64,000 bases of DNA from Basidiobolus meristosporus CBS 931.73 (lineage: Eukaryota; Basidiobolomycota; Basidiobolomycetes; Basidiobolales; Basidiobolaceae). The position numbers were made by a program, and so were the translations under genes. Shown here piece after piece: positions 9,937 through 19,914 of the stretch. Numbering within the stretch: the stretch's first letter is position 1; each line of letters starts with the position of its first letter. Where the stretch lies: NCBI GenBank assembly GCA_002104905.1, contig MCFE01000387.1, positions 1 through 64,000 of the forward strand. Direction: 5' to 3'. The notes under the pieces were generated by a model, which saw only the letters and a program-made list of their open reading frames with translations, was not told where the DNA came from and searched no databases.

Positions 9937-10875
9937 ATGGCCACTACTGTCGACAACCCGGAGGCGGAAGTTCCTCTAAAGCCCACAACAGAATCGCCAA
10001 TTCTATCCATCGACCTCTCCAATGAAACACCAGAGCAGAGAAGCAAGCGAGAAAAAGAGTGTAAGCTCTGCGAAGATTGGAAGGAAGAGATTATTCAAAA
10101 CAGTAATTTCCAGACCAGTAATATTTCTCGAGACCTGGTACTTAAATGTTCTTTCCAAGACCCTATGGTAAAAACCCTTTTGGGGGCCATGAATAGAGCT
10201 GGGTGCAATTTTGAAAAGAAGCATTTTCGTTGCGTACCTTGCAATAATTCCGGTTCCGGTGGGTTTTCTTCTGAGGAAGGCGTACGTTGTTTGCTTAATT
10301 GACACCACCCACACAAAGAGTACGTTGTTTATCGTAAGCTTTATAGATCATATTGTGCCAAAACCATTTTCGGAGTCGACCCCACATGGAGGAAACCGTT
10401 GTGCACGAGCTTATCCATGCCTTTGATTAGTTAGTATTCAGGTTTAGACAGGAACGACTCTGCTTTCTAACTCGAGCAACTTCCAATAGCTGCAAATACA
10501 ACGTTGACTTGACTAACCTCAAACATCACGCGTGCACTGAGGTATGCTTTTATTGCCCCGTTACTTGGCCTTTTGATTGAGCATATTTCGCTGGATAGGT
10601 ACGTGCAGCTAGCTTAAGTGGGGATTGCAAGTGGATGAGAGAATTCCTTCGAGGAAAATTCAACATCAAAAAGCAGCACCAGGTATTCTCCATTCCATTG
10701 TGACAAATTCTTCGGTCGCCAACCGTTTGCTTAGGAATGTGTCAGGCGGCGGGCCATCCTTTCGGTGAGATACAATCCTTATTGTCAAGATGAGGGCCAA
10801 GCCATAGATGCTGTGAACAGTGTATTCGATAGCTGCTACCAAGACACTACGCCGTTTGCAGAGGATCACAAATAA
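9937..10875 (+). CDS. ATP23: Mitochondrial inner membrane metalloprotease Atp23
   Basis: An M76-family zinc metalloprotease of the intermembrane space that processes the Atp6 precursor and assists F1Fo-ATPase assembly. Exon 1 gives MATTVDNPEAEV, CKLCEDWKEEII, LLGAMNRAGC and HFRCVPCNNSGSGGF. The next exons give RSRPHMEETVVHELIHAFD with the catalytic HExxH motif (HELIH), then TRATSNSCKYNVDLTNLKHH, ACTEVRAASLSGDCKW and RGKFNIKKQHQECV, ending with the Cys-containing FDSCYQDTTPF. The ordering of conserved cysteines and the TEVRAASLSGDC block is diagnostic. The stop is at 10873-10875. Three or so short introns are inferred (for example after SSEEG). Confidence 0.93.
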
Positions 10876-11025
10876 ACATGATTCAAATAGAACCAATCTT
10901 CATTAAATCCAGTGAGACTTGTTACACCATAATAGGCAATCAATCATAAAGCTGCCAAATGAAAGGGGCTTTCATCAACTCCAACTCCACTCAACAAGTG
11001 TTGTGGTAGTTTGCTTTAACGAACT

Positions 11026-12302
11026 ATGTTGGATACCGCTGGGAACACCTTTCTTGAGCTTCGGGTCGAGTGCCAGTAAGTTTCCTGCATCCAAAGGTCT
11101 CACTAAGGAATTCGGCATAAACTGGACCTCTTCGTCCATTTAGAATGTTGCCGAAGCTCGACTTCTTCTCTGAATCGGATCCAGTAGTAATTATGAGCTT
11201 GAGAAGTGACGAGCCTCCAAATCTCTGGCTGGAGTTTGGTAGAACTGAAGTGATTCAAGATACCCCTAATCCGCGGTTTACCAAGTGCTTTGTTTTGAGA
11301 GGAAAGGAAACGCAACTTAGGTTGAATCTCTCAAGACCACTTGATATGCTTTCAATCTTACCGTCTCTTTTGAAAACAGATTCGACGCTTTCGACATTGA
11401 CAATGAATCGGACAACATGGAGGAGCAAGACTATATAGGATTCCTGGAGACCTCTCTCGAAGATATATGTATGCGATATATTTCATTCTGTCCATGGCGA
11501 GATCTCACCGGATATGTTCAATTGAAGTGTTGACGAAGGGTAGAATACTGACTCAACCCTTAATCAATCCCGAGAGAGACTTCTCTGGAGAGATCACATT
11601 GATTGCTGAAGAAATGGCTGATACCCCCGAAAAAGTCACGTAAGATGAATTGTTTCCGACAACCTGAGAGGATGGATTGACAGGACTCTTCATTAGATTT
11701 CGATTTGCAGCGGAGAGCATTGAGGTTAATGTAAGAACAACCTCAACGATGCTTGTAGTGCGACCTCCAGATTAACACCCTCTAGCATGCTTCATATTTC
11801 TTTGAGATCTATCGCCGGCGTAAAGGTTTGATAACAATCTGATGAAGAAACCATCGCTCCACTCACAATTGAAATCATCAAGACGGGCGTTCTGTCGTAG
11901 TTTATCGGAGTAATCCTTGCAAAAAATCATCTAGCATCACTTGGGAGCCGTTTACCAGTAGGTTTGTTGACTTGGCTGCTATTTATGGAAATGCTGAAAG
12001 CCCTCTTCAGTCTCATTAGGGATGCTCGTCTACGGCGACTTATACCAAGACTTTACGGTGCAGCTATTCGGTTTCAATAAGAACGGCGGTAATATATACG
12101 CAGTACATCCAAGCGAAGCAACGAAAACTAACGACCATGTGCGATAGATCACCCGCCACTTGGGGCAGCTAAAACTTCCATAATTGAGCTTAAGAATGCC
12201 ACAGAGGCGGCGCCTTGTTCCTTTGACATGGTTGGCGAGTGGCGAGATGGAGCAGAAAGAGTGGGCTGTCTGCTCGTAAAGGAGTGTCAAGTCGCACTAT
12301 AG
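11026..12302 (+). CDS. Copine-like protein with two C2 domains, lacking the vWA domain
   Basis: A predicted Ca2+-dependent phospholipid-binding protein. Exons from 11026-11075 (MLDTAGNTFLELRVECQ) and 11144-11320 (MLPKLDFFSESDPVV, FGRTEVIQDTPNPRF) through FDAFDIDNESDN, YIGFLETSLED and TQPLINPERDFSGEITLIAEE form C2A. Further exons (FRFAAESIEVN, YFFEIYRRRK, VYRSNP, TWEPFTISL, then YQDFTVQLFGFNKNG, HPPLGAAKTSIIEL) form C2B, ending ERVGCLLVKECQVAL and TAG. SDP..EI.R, TW.PF.ISL and the closing VKEC.V are copine features. Aspartates of the C2A calcium loops are visible (D in FFSESDP, DID). C2B lacks an evident SDP, having HASYFFEI instead. A normal copine continues with a vWA/copine domain; none is found up to the next gene. 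At least eight introns are inferred, all short. Confidence 0.7.
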
Positions 12303-12939
12303 CGCCTCCACATCTACTTCCATGCCCCCTCGAATCATGAATAAACTCAGTGATATCGTCAATCTAATTATCGTTGCTTCAGATAATCACATCCCTGAGG
12401 TTGGTATCATAAGATGCGCTTAAAGATCAGTCGGCATTGATGCAATGTACCCGACTAACTAGAGGCATCACAGTGCTGGAGTAAAGCAAGGAAAGTGACG
12501 TATGATTGATCACTGGGCAGTTCAACAACACATTCCCTTGAAAAATTCCATCCAGAAATCACGATTGAATTTGTTTGGTCAAGACAAGCAGGCCCTTTGC
12601 CTCTTTTTCCATTTTCTCTACATTGACTGAACTGAGGTTTTTTTGTCCTTCGTCCCGTGCAAGAAAATTTTTCATCACCGTTTCCCCGTTGTTGCACAGC
12701 TTCCCCCAAGACCAAAGTTCAGTGGTAACCATCCTTCCCTCTCATCCCCTTTAACATCGTGATTTGACCTTGCCCAAATTGGTTTATGCTGTTCCTTGAG
12801 TCAACCTAAATTTCCCACCAATACAAAGGTACCTCTCTCACTCTTTTTCCACTAGGCTTGTGACCATTCATAACTGTCGTGCACGAACGAAGAGCTTCTT
12901 GTCGGTTTACTTATTTCCCCTTCTGAACAGTAATCCAAG
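12303..12939. other. Intergenic downstream of the C2 protein
   Basis: All frames were checked for copine vWA motifs (for example the ID.T.SNG block) and none was seen. The right part (12720-12850) is pyrimidine-rich and probably the promoter of the FYR-domain gene. Confidence 0.45.
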
Positions 12940-14462
12940 ATGCCACCCACCACGCATTATCACCATTCAAATAAACGCGACCGTTCCAACAGAGAAAAAG
13001 AGCGAGATTCCAGTCTGTCAGAGGAAAAATATCGCAAAATAAAGCGCAAGCTAAAGGAGGTGCTAGAGGTGAGAGTCAACCCAGCTGCTCAGCAAATCAA
13101 TTCAGTGTCGAGGCCGTGCTAACAACTGCCCTCTTGCGAAGGAAAATGATAAAGTCGTGGAGCAATTAGACAAAAGTAAAAGACAGATTCTCCGCTTGAG
13201 ACGGGAGAGAAAGTGTGCCCCTTGGTAAAAAATATTCATTTATTGACGTGATCCTGACTTCGTTTTGTTGTAGTCTATTACTAGAACGCATCGCAAAACT
13301 CGAAGATTCCGACTCGTCCAACATGTCAAGTTTGTCCTCTACCTCTGATTCCGAGGCTTCTGGTAGGCCAAATCTTGCTGACGTGCTTTAATCCAACCGC
13401 TAACCGTTAGTCACCTTCTAGATGATCATTTGTCCCAACGCAGTCCGCCAAAAAGAAAATCTGATAAAGCAGCACGTATCGTTAGTAGCACCAAACGTAG
13501 CGCCCCTACGACACCTGTTGCACCAGCACCAGTCAAAAAGAGACGTAAGAAGCGCAGCGAGATGAAGCCTCGTCGCGTTCAGCAGCTCGATAAAGACGAG
13601 AACGGAAACTACGTTCTTCCCGTCCAAATTGGTATCCTCACAGTCATCAGTCTTGGTAAAGTAGAATGGGAGCGGGATACCTTCCACAATGATAGATATA
13701 TCTGGCCCATTGGCTATACCGTCAGAAGGTTAGCATCATCCTTCGGTTCAACCCGGCTACCACTTGCACACGGACTTACATTTGTGCGTTAACTATAGAA
13801 CATACAGCTCCATGGTCGACCCCGAGAAGCAAACCACCTATGTGTGCAGCATTTCCGATGGTGGGGATGGGCCCAGGGTAAGTGAATCTCGTGTGATGTA
13901 AACGATTCAATATTGACCTTGTTGAACTTGCCAACAGTTTATCATTGAGCCCGAAGACCAAAACAACCCTATTATTGCGAACACTGCTACAGGTGCTTGG
14001 ACCACTGTCGTCAAGGTGGCGAACGCCATTCGCAAACGTGACCACAGCAATTCTGCATCGGGCCCTGATTACTATGGCTTCTCCCATCCAACCATAGCCA
14101 AAATGATCCAAGATCTCCCCGACACAGATAAATGTAAGAACTACGTGTGGCAAGAGTTCATTGTCATGCAAGGCCGTGGACCAGCGAATCGACCAAGATC
14201 ATTGCCAGCCACCCCAGTTCCAAACAAAAAGGAGGAGACCAGACCTGAGCCAGGTCACTCGGAAGAGGAAGATGCAGTCGAGGAGTTTGAAGAAGATTCC
14301 GACAACAACCTAGGCTCCTTCAATGAACAACCGAAAATCCGGCCCACCCACGGAGGCAAGAAGCCTTTAAGCTCACTAATCGGAAGGGACTCGAGCCCCA
14401 TCAGCTCAGGGGAAGAACTCGAGGTGGATGAAGGCTCGGAATCGGAATTGGCGTCCGACTAA
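12940..14462 (+). CDS. FYRN/FYRC-domain nuclear protein (TBRG1-like)
   Basis: A chromatin-associated protein family (TBRG1/NIAM and fungal relatives). The N-terminal basic, charged coiled region (EEKYRKIKRKLKEVLE, VVEQLDKSKRQILRLRRERK, LLERIAKLE) precedes an NLS-rich linker (PVKKRRKKRSEMKPRR). FYRN is GNYVLPVQIGILTVISLG, then RYIWPIGYTVRR, TYSSMVDPEKQTTYVC. FYRC includes FIIEPEDQNNPI, ATGAWTTVVKVANAIRK, YYGFSHPTIAKMIQDLP and YVWQEF. An acidic C-terminal tail follows (EEEDAVEEFEEDSD). YGFSHPTI and WPIGY are the FYRC and FYRN hallmarks. Six or so exons are present with the stop at 14460. There is no SET or PHD domain, so it is not a trithorax-type FYR protein. Confidence 0.87.
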
Positions 14463-14848
14463 CGGCAACTAGTGTTTGTTTTTGGCAACAGATATAGACC
14501 CTTCTACGTTCCCTGTTTATTTTAGTCCTATGATCTCTTTTGAAATATATACATATATCTTGATACAACTGGTCCATCCAAATCGTAATATAGCAGTGTG
14601 TTTGGGTGGCATCCCGGCTTGATTGATCTTGGTCTATTGGGTCGTAGTTGATCAAGAAGTTAACCGTGATTTGCAAATAAACTGATGACGTTTTGTCAAA
14701 AATTTGGCTACTGTTAGCTCTTCACAACCTTGATTCTGACCACATCGCTATTTTCCTGAGGGAATATACATTTTTGGCAAGCTCTCAGCACTTCACCTAG
14801 ATAACCTCTCTCTCATCCCACCTTCACCTTCTAACCCAACCAGCCAAG
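14463..14848. other. Intergenic, promoter of ARPC2
   Basis: This 386-bp tandem spacer has a CT-rich tract (14794-14842) directly before the ARPC2 start. No other signal was recognised. Confidence 0.4.
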
Positions 14849-16105
14849 ATGATTCTTCTCGAGCCCAACTCTATGATTCTGGAGGACACCCTCTTCAAAA
14901 TCCTCAACAGGTACTTGGCAACATTTTGAGCCAGCCATCCGTACTGCCCTTTCCAATCAAGGCCCAAATCTTTTCATCTGACCTTGTTTTCTTTCGGTTT
15001 CCTTTCCATAGTGAAAAGCATGAGGTGGTGGATTTGATTCTTGCTGACTACGACTCTGTATCCTATCACATCTCCACCCCGGAGACCAAAACCCAGCTTC
15101 TCATCTCGATGGCCATGAAATGCTACAACGACCTCGAGCAATACGGAGCACGTGAAATCCTCGAACGTGAATTCAGCTCGTATGTGACTAATACCGAGCA
15201 GGGTTACAACTTCTCCCTTGCAGTGGACCTTGAGAACTTCTCCGAAGACAAAAGTAAGTGCTTCAACTTTCCCGTAAACCTCACTGGTTGCTTTTCGATA
15301 ACCATGTCCTCCCCACTGGTTACTAGCCGAGTTCTCCAAGAAGATTGGTCTCTTGAAACGCTACGCTTTCGCTGCACCTTTCGAAAGGGCATTCCAGGAA
15401 CAAGCAGCCGAGAACGCTAATGCTGACTTGATGACCATCAATTACCGCGAGAACGAGTCTTTCTACATCAAGCCCTCGGCCGACCGCGTTACTGTGGTCT
15501 TCTCCACCGAGTTCCAAGAGGAGATGGATCGTGTGTTTGGCAAAGTCTTCTTGCAAGTAAGTACCCCACCGGATATTCCTCGATGGCGCCAGTGTTTAAT
15601 CGGATGATTTGTCAGGAATTCGTTGATGCTCGCAGACAGCCAGCGATCCAAAACGCCCCACAAGTGCTCTACTCGAGCCGTGAGCCACCTCTAGAAATCC
15701 GCGGCATCCCAAAAACATCGGATTCCGAGGGCTTTGGCTACGTTACTTTTGGTAGAGACCGCTCTTATTTACTTCCATGCCGATTGCCACTAACTCCCCC
15801 CTTCACTCAGTCCTGTTTCCTAGACACTTCATAGAGGGAGATATCCGTGAGAACACCATCTCTCAAATCCAGCTGTTCCGTGATTACCTTCATTACCATA
15901 TCAAGTGCTCCAAAGCATACATGCACTCCCGCATGCGTCAGCGCGTTAGCGATTTCTTGAAGGTTCTAAATCGTGCCAAGCCAGAAGTGGCCAACGCCGA
16001 GAAGAAGACCATCACGTAAGTACTTGAGCAGTCCTCGTAAAAGTGACTCTGAACTAATGATTTCGACTTCGCGTTACTAGTGGTCGTAGCTTCCGACGCC
16101 AATAA
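14849..16105 (+). CDS. ARC35: Arp2/3 complex 34-kDa subunit ARPC2
   Basis: The structural core subunit of the Arp2/3 actin-nucleating complex, which with ARPC4 contacts the mother filament. Exons give [37 protein letters not shown], the block [29 protein letters not shown], the tract [48 protein letters not shown], the [14 protein letters not shown] motif, [15 protein letters not shown] and [17 protein letters not shown], ending ITGRSFRRQ. Nearly every conserved ARPC2 block is present in order, and the length of about 300 residues is normal. Five to six introns split the gene, including one after the acceptor at about 16079 that adds the last GRSFRRQ. It is convergent with the uL1 gene. Confidence 0.95.
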
Positions 16106-16443
16106 GTCATCAAAGCTTCGGAGAATGATGGTGGAGACACCCTTGAATGTCTAACCCACTTTTCCTCTCCGCCTAGTAACATGATTAATCCATATTGTCA
16201 ATAAACCCAAAACTATCCATAAACCACTGGTATCCTCGAATCGACTCCATTTTGCCCATTGGCCATAGGTCGAATGAAACCTACGGATTGGTAGAATGTG
16301 CACAAGCAGTCGGTGTCCATACGAAAACGAACTCGCAAAAAGAAACATGCATTATGATTTATGTTGTTTATTCAAGTATTACTACTCTAGACAGCAATCT
16401 CAAAATAGTCCGGCAGGAATATTCAAGAAAAACCACCGACCGT
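16106..16443. other. Convergent spacer ARPC2/uL1
   Basis: The 3' ends of two highly expressed genes face each other. The region is AT-rich with no coding signal beyond shadow frames. Confidence 0.4.
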
Positions 16444-17200
16444 TTAGTAAAGACGTTGGGGCTTGCCCATGGAGGACTTGATGTAGAGGGACTTGACGTT
16501 TTGCCAGTTCTTCTTCAAGAGGGAAACCAAGAAGTTGACAGACAACATGATGTTACCGAGGATTTGGTCCTCAGTCATCTCAACGTGACCGACAGCAACA
16601 CCGAGGCAAAGAACCTTCTTAAGTTGGAACTTGATGGTGGAACGGAGCTCGTTGGCCTTGTCGGACAAGTTGTCGTTGTGGGAAACGGGGGTAGGGAACT
16701 TACCGGCCTTGTGGAGACCAGGACCCAAGAGACGGGGGATTTGCTTGATCAAGGCTTCGGAAGCAAGGAAAGCATCGTACTTCTTGGCGAGCTTCTTGAT
16801 GAGCTTCTTGTTCTTGTTCAACTTCTTGAGGTCTTCAACGGACATGGATTCCAAACCTTGTTCCTTGGCTTGATCGCAGTGATGAGCATCACCAAGAATG
16901 CAGACAGACATCTTGGGGCGGGGAACGTGGGGAAGCTTGACAGTTCCAGAGAAACGTTTATCACGTTGGGGATCGTAGTTCTTGAGACCGATTTGGAGCT
17001 CAACGGTTTCGGTGAACTTGCGTTGTTTCTCTTTGGATTCAGCCAAGAGAGTGCGGACGCATTCTCTGACAGCGGCGACGGAGACCTTGCTGGGAATCGA
17101 TAAATATACAGTTAGCTCATGCACATCACATCAGCACACCCGCGTCATCAACGGATGGATTGTCGATTCGCGATGGATATTGTGGAATAACATACCTCAT
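16444..17200 (-). CDS. RPL1: 60S ribosomal protein uL1 (L10a/Rpl1)
   Basis: The uL1 subunit of the ribosomal L1 stalk. The main exon encodes [74 protein letters not shown] and [13 protein letters not shown], essentially collinear with yeast and human uL1 at about 216 residues. The first coding exon is only ATG AG (17196-17200), followed by an intron whose minus-strand donor is GTATGT and whose acceptor precedes CAAGGTC; joining gives M-S-K-V-S. A longer frame that starts in the intron ([12 protein letters not shown]) is rejected. Codon use is strongly biased (GGT, GTC, AAG), as for a highly expressed gene. Confidence 0.96.
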
Positions 17201-17478
17201 GTTGACGATTTACTGTCTGAACAGAAAAGGAGGTGGAATGGAGAAATGGCGTCAGGCTTTTATTACTCTACCTAACAGGGCTCCTGGAATTAGGGGCCTT
17301 TTTTTTCCACCTAAAATGCTGATTTTCGTTTTTTTTTTCATCCTCATCATCCATGCTCACCGACACCCACGGGCTCTTTCTAATTCTCTTTATTCATTAA
17401 TAAATAACTCTTTCTAAATCATGGATTTGAGGATCGATAGGGAATAAAAATTAACCACATTCTGGACCATGGATGGAG

Positions 17479-17938
17479 TTACTGCTCGCATATCGTGAAT
17501 TTTCCGGATTCTGCTTTACATATCTGGCCATCCTTGGTGATGCCACGAACCTCCAGGACGTGTTCGACATTGGGGATGAAGTCCTTGGGTAACTGTACAG
17601 TTGTCTGGCCCAACTTGCTGGGCACATTCTCGCTTTGAAGTACAACCGAGCGACTCGAGGACGCTCCATCACTCTCTACTTTACTAACCAGCTCGACGTT
17701 TACTATTTGTTCTACACACGAGTCACCTAGAGCCCACTTTATGGTTTGTGGGGTACCCGCGCCAAGCTTCAAATCCTTGGCACACGCGTTAGGGCTGGTT
17801 ATCGCGAAGCCTAAAAGATGCTGTTGAGCAATGTGACGCCTACTGAAAAGGCGGACAAACCTTACCTGCACACCCGTCAGCAGCGAAAACGGAGCTGGCT
17901 GAGGAAACAATAGACAAGAAAAGGACGGCGAGTCTCAT
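17479..17938 (-). CDS. Secreted Kre9/Knh1-type Ig-like domain protein
   Basis: A small secreted or cell-wall protein of about 130 residues. Exon 1 (MRLAVLFLSIVSSASSVFA) is a typical signal peptide. After a short intron ending at TTTTAG the mature part reads GFAITSPNACAKDLKLG, then TPQTIKWALGD, VELVSKVESDGASSSR and VPSKLGQTTVQLPKDFIP, ending SGKFTICEQ. The ITSP..G...TI.W...LP..F.P...FTI pattern matches the yeast cell wall synthesis Kre9/Knh1-like N-terminal domain found in Ser/Thr-rich GPI proteins. There is no Ser/Thr-rich stalk or GPI signal, so it is the minimal domain alone, probably soluble. A TATATATAG box lies about 85 bp upstream on the minus strand (18019-18027). Confidence 0.75.
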
Positions 17939-18844
17939 TATAAGAGTAGTTGGTTTGGGGGATATGTTTTATCTGGAGCGTATCAAGGTTGCGTGTCAGA
18001 GGAAGTGGTTTTGCTTCTCTATATATACTCGTTCCGCCTCAGATATGTTGGAGCCTCAGTAAGGTCAGGTTAGGTGCATTATTGAAGCTGACTCTACATA
18101 CGGAAGCTCTAATGCCACTCTCCACACCAGAACAAACCAGTATATAGTATGCAGCATTCATCCCATTTCTCACTTTGATCACATCCCTGCTTCACTGATT
18201 CCCTATTCGAGAATTTTCCGGTCACCATATTCCTTCCCTTGGTCGGAGGATTTTTCAAACCATGCATTTGCTGAGGTGGGGATGGTACGTTGGATATCTA
18301 TTAGATATTTGACACCTCGTCCATGTCTTAAAGCACTGGGCCAGATTGATCTATACGTATATATCTCATCAGTCGGTGTATTTACCCAAACTTGAAGGGG
18401 CAACGAGACACAATAAATCACTGGAGACGTCCACTGTTCCATGGCTGCTGGATGAATAAACATACTAATCCCTGGGAGAGCATGATTCCAAATACGGTTA
18501 GTGTTTTGCATAGAATCCAACTGATCATCAAGCCTTCACAGATCTAGACGATATAAATGGGCGTTACACCTGACTTGAAACATACATCGTGGTGACTGTA
18601 GGAGGGTGAATCAGAATGGTGGAAATTCTGAATAATGGGGGGCAAGCCACATAGGATACTCTATAAAGTAATCATCGCTTTGGAAGTTGGGGTATCTTAA
18701 GAGCAGTTACGTGTAAAGTGGGAAAATCATTCGTACGACTAAACTTCATTCCACTATTTATACATCCACTGCTGCCCTGCGCTTAGTCCTCGGTCGTAAT
18801 TTTGGGAATTCTTTTGTACATTATTTTCAATCACTTGCATAAAC
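17939..18844. other. Intergenic with promoters at both ends, no gene supported
   Basis: The minus-strand TATA at 18019-18027 serves the Kre9-like gene, and TATTTATAC near 18756 precedes the small gene at 18845. A 105-codon minus frame (18203-18520) has no recognisable domain and is not called. Confidence 0.4.
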
Positions 18845-19326
18845 ATGTATTTAGTTCAGAAATTGTCACCTGCAACCAAGCCTTTGGCAGGTTCAGCATC
18901 CCCTTTGGTCGCAAGGTTCAGAGGGTGTGGCGGATTTGTTCACGGAAAAATCTTCTCCACTTTTCCCGCCAACTCCACCACCTCCGAAGATGATTGGGAT
19001 GACCTTCCAAACCATTCAAAAAGCATTACTTTCACCCAAAAGTATCAGCCTGCCAACTCTGCTTCGGGTTCCATCCGTTCCACATCCTGTTCGGGACTAG
19101 ATCTTACCCCTAATTTATTGGTGCAACAAATGCTCTTCAATCCTGACTCCGAACCAAAGAGTAAGTTTTCATTTGGGTGTTACCACACGATTCACTATTG
19201 ACTCCTTCTCTTTGCACCTCAGAGCATATCACAGCAGATAAAGATGACGACGACGAATACTTCGTTTCTGGCGCACCCACTACACTATTCTACACTTCTC
19301 CATCTCCGGTGTCGCCTTCTCTTTAA
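18845..19326 (+). CDS. Small two-exon protein, unknown function
   Basis: A predicted protein of about 140 residues; family not recognised. Exon 1 (from MYLVQKLSPATKPL) runs to DSEPK. A canonical GTAAGT donor and CCTCAG acceptor then join to KHITADKDDDDEYFVSG, ending TSPSPVSPSL. Splicing keeps the frame open with consensus sites and an acidic DKDDDDE stretch, supporting a real gene. The composition (Ser/Thr/Pro-rich, with DDWDDLP and SITFTQKYQPAN) suggests a disordered cytosolic protein. No signal peptide or membrane helix is evident. A short, AT-rich promoter with TATTTATAC lies about 90 bp upstream. Confidence 0.55.
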
Positions 19327-19914
19327 GCGTACTTATTTTGCAATTTATCAGTCAAAGGGGTCACTGGTCTGAATTTCTACTTTCTATCTTGTACATTTCC
19401 AAAGCAAAATCATTGTTAATACCTCCTATCCATGAAGACCACACATAGTGATTTTTTTGTACCGTCTAGTACTATTTGCACAAATATACAATAAATACTA
19501 TTATTCAGCCTCAAAGATATCCCAGATAGACAGTCATGAATAGCCTGTTAACAAGAAAGGGCAGCCCTTCCCACTCGAGCTGCCTACCTCAACCATTTAT
19601 GAGGGTAGATTTAGCTATAGCAGAGAACCAAATCGCCACCAAAAATACGAAATATCTGGTTACATTAAATCATCAACACCATCCGTTTTATCTGTAAAAT
19701 GGGGGGGGGGGCTGTGGGTAATCGATATATCGAATGAAATGGCTGAATGTAGAGCACAAAAAATACACACTGTAAATGAAAGACGCATGGAGGCAATAAT
19801 GTTACGAGAATCGAACGAGAGGTCAATAGTATTCACAATTTGAAGAGAGGAAAATAGATTTGGGAGAAAGGTATCCAAGGCAAAGCAGGGGTAGGTCGGG
19901 ATCAGGGATAGATA
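19327..19914. other. Convergent spacer with G11 tract
   Basis: An 11-base G run lies at 19701-19711. A 72-codon minus frame at 19660-19878 spans it and is not considered coding. Confidence 0.4.

Noticed and set aside
12303-12939. Possible vWA continuation of the copine
   Set aside because: No copine vWA motif in any frame and no convincing acceptor before the FYR gene.
17101-17124. Upstream-extended uL1 start in the intron ([12 protein letters not shown])
   Set aside because: A GTATGT donor after ATG AG at 17196-17200 and an acceptor before CAAGGTC give the conserved M-S-K-V-S start.
18203-18520. 105-codon minus frame
   Set aside because: No recognisable domain, atypical composition and no promoter support.
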